From assembly GCF_902806685.2 (NCBI RefSeq), contig NC_048536.1, forward strand, positions 558,001-622,000: a stretch of 64,000 bases of DNA, in the 5' to 3' direction. Position numbers and translations under genes: made by a program. Under the pieces are notes generated by a model that did no database searches, was not told the DNA's origin, and saw only the letters and a program-made list of their open reading frames with translations. The first letter of the stretch is position 1, and every line of letters starts with the position of its first letter. Positions 63,896 to 64,000 of the stretch are shown one piece after another. This DNA is from Maniola hyperantus (taxonomy: Eukaryota; Arthropoda; Insecta; Lepidoptera; Nymphalidae).

Positions 63896-64000
63896 AGGTG
63901 TGACTCAACGGGGTAAAAAAATCCCATTGAGTCACATGTTACTCAACGGGAAAACAATTCCCAAAAATTACCGTTGAGTCACAGTGTTACTCACGGGGGT
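63896..64000. repeat. Repeated TGACTCA/TGAGTCA unit, cut by window edge
   Basis: Alternating GTGACTCAACGGG and CCGTTGAGTCAC words, with sites at 63901-63907, 63928-63934 and 63975-63981. Continues past the end of the window. Confidence 0.7.

Noticed and set aside
1..64000. CRISPR arrays, operons, phage or bacterial replication features
   Set aside because: No spaced identical direct repeats with unique spacers and no prokaryotic gene organisation. The only tight array is the spacer-free 35-bp minisatellite.

Overview
The window looks like nuclear DNA of a butterfly or moth. It is AT-rich, has intron-split genes with GT/AG splice sites, and is packed with short repeats of kinds familiar from Lepidoptera: Lep1-like elements ending in CTAG, tRNA-headed SINEs, RTE and Jockey-like LINE debris, and many small inverted-repeat (MITE-like) elements. 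There is no bacterial, plasmid or phage architecture. Identifications rest on reading motifs and comparing parts of the window by eye; no database search was possible.

Layout. Positions 1-34,679 hold no host gene I can support. This stretch is layered transposon debris, often nested, plus a perfect 35-bp x 11 minisatellite (13,631-14,015) and a perfect 90-bp hairpin (14,619-14,826). Positions 34,680-44,121 are one full Ty3/Gypsy LTR retrotransposon on the minus strand. It has two apparently identical 1,501-bp LTRs, a 4-bp ATAC target duplication, a tRNA-Lys-type primer site, a gag frame broken twice, an intact pol and a canonical -1 slippery heptamer. It landed inside an older repeat, about 0.6 kb upstream of Atg14.

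Positions 44,729-51,493 are the seven-exon host gene for Atg14 (Barkor), the autophagy-specific subunit of the class III PI3-kinase complex. The reconstructed CDS is 433 residues, with the N-terminal double CxxC, a coiled-coil exon and a BATS-like C-terminus. Its introns carry SINEs, Lep1-like elements and MITEs. Positions 53,662-59,438 are a DIRS-type tyrosine-recombinase retrotransposon with inverted terminal repeats, an internal complementary region and an ATT junction. Its long gag/RT/RNase H reading frame is intact but its recombinase frame is interrupted. Positions 60,241-63,775 hold the last five exons of a minus-strand gene for an unidentified coiled-coil protein that runs off the right edge and is convergent with Atg14.

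The two host genes have no evident functional link. The rest of the biology is transposon layering: recent LTR and DIRS insertions, Lep1-like tandem and inverted dimers, a SINE and a LINE that share a 3' tail, and MITEs that carry CRE or AP-1 octamer/heptamer sites. I did not find a clearly new gene system. The most complete and informative object is the DIRS element.
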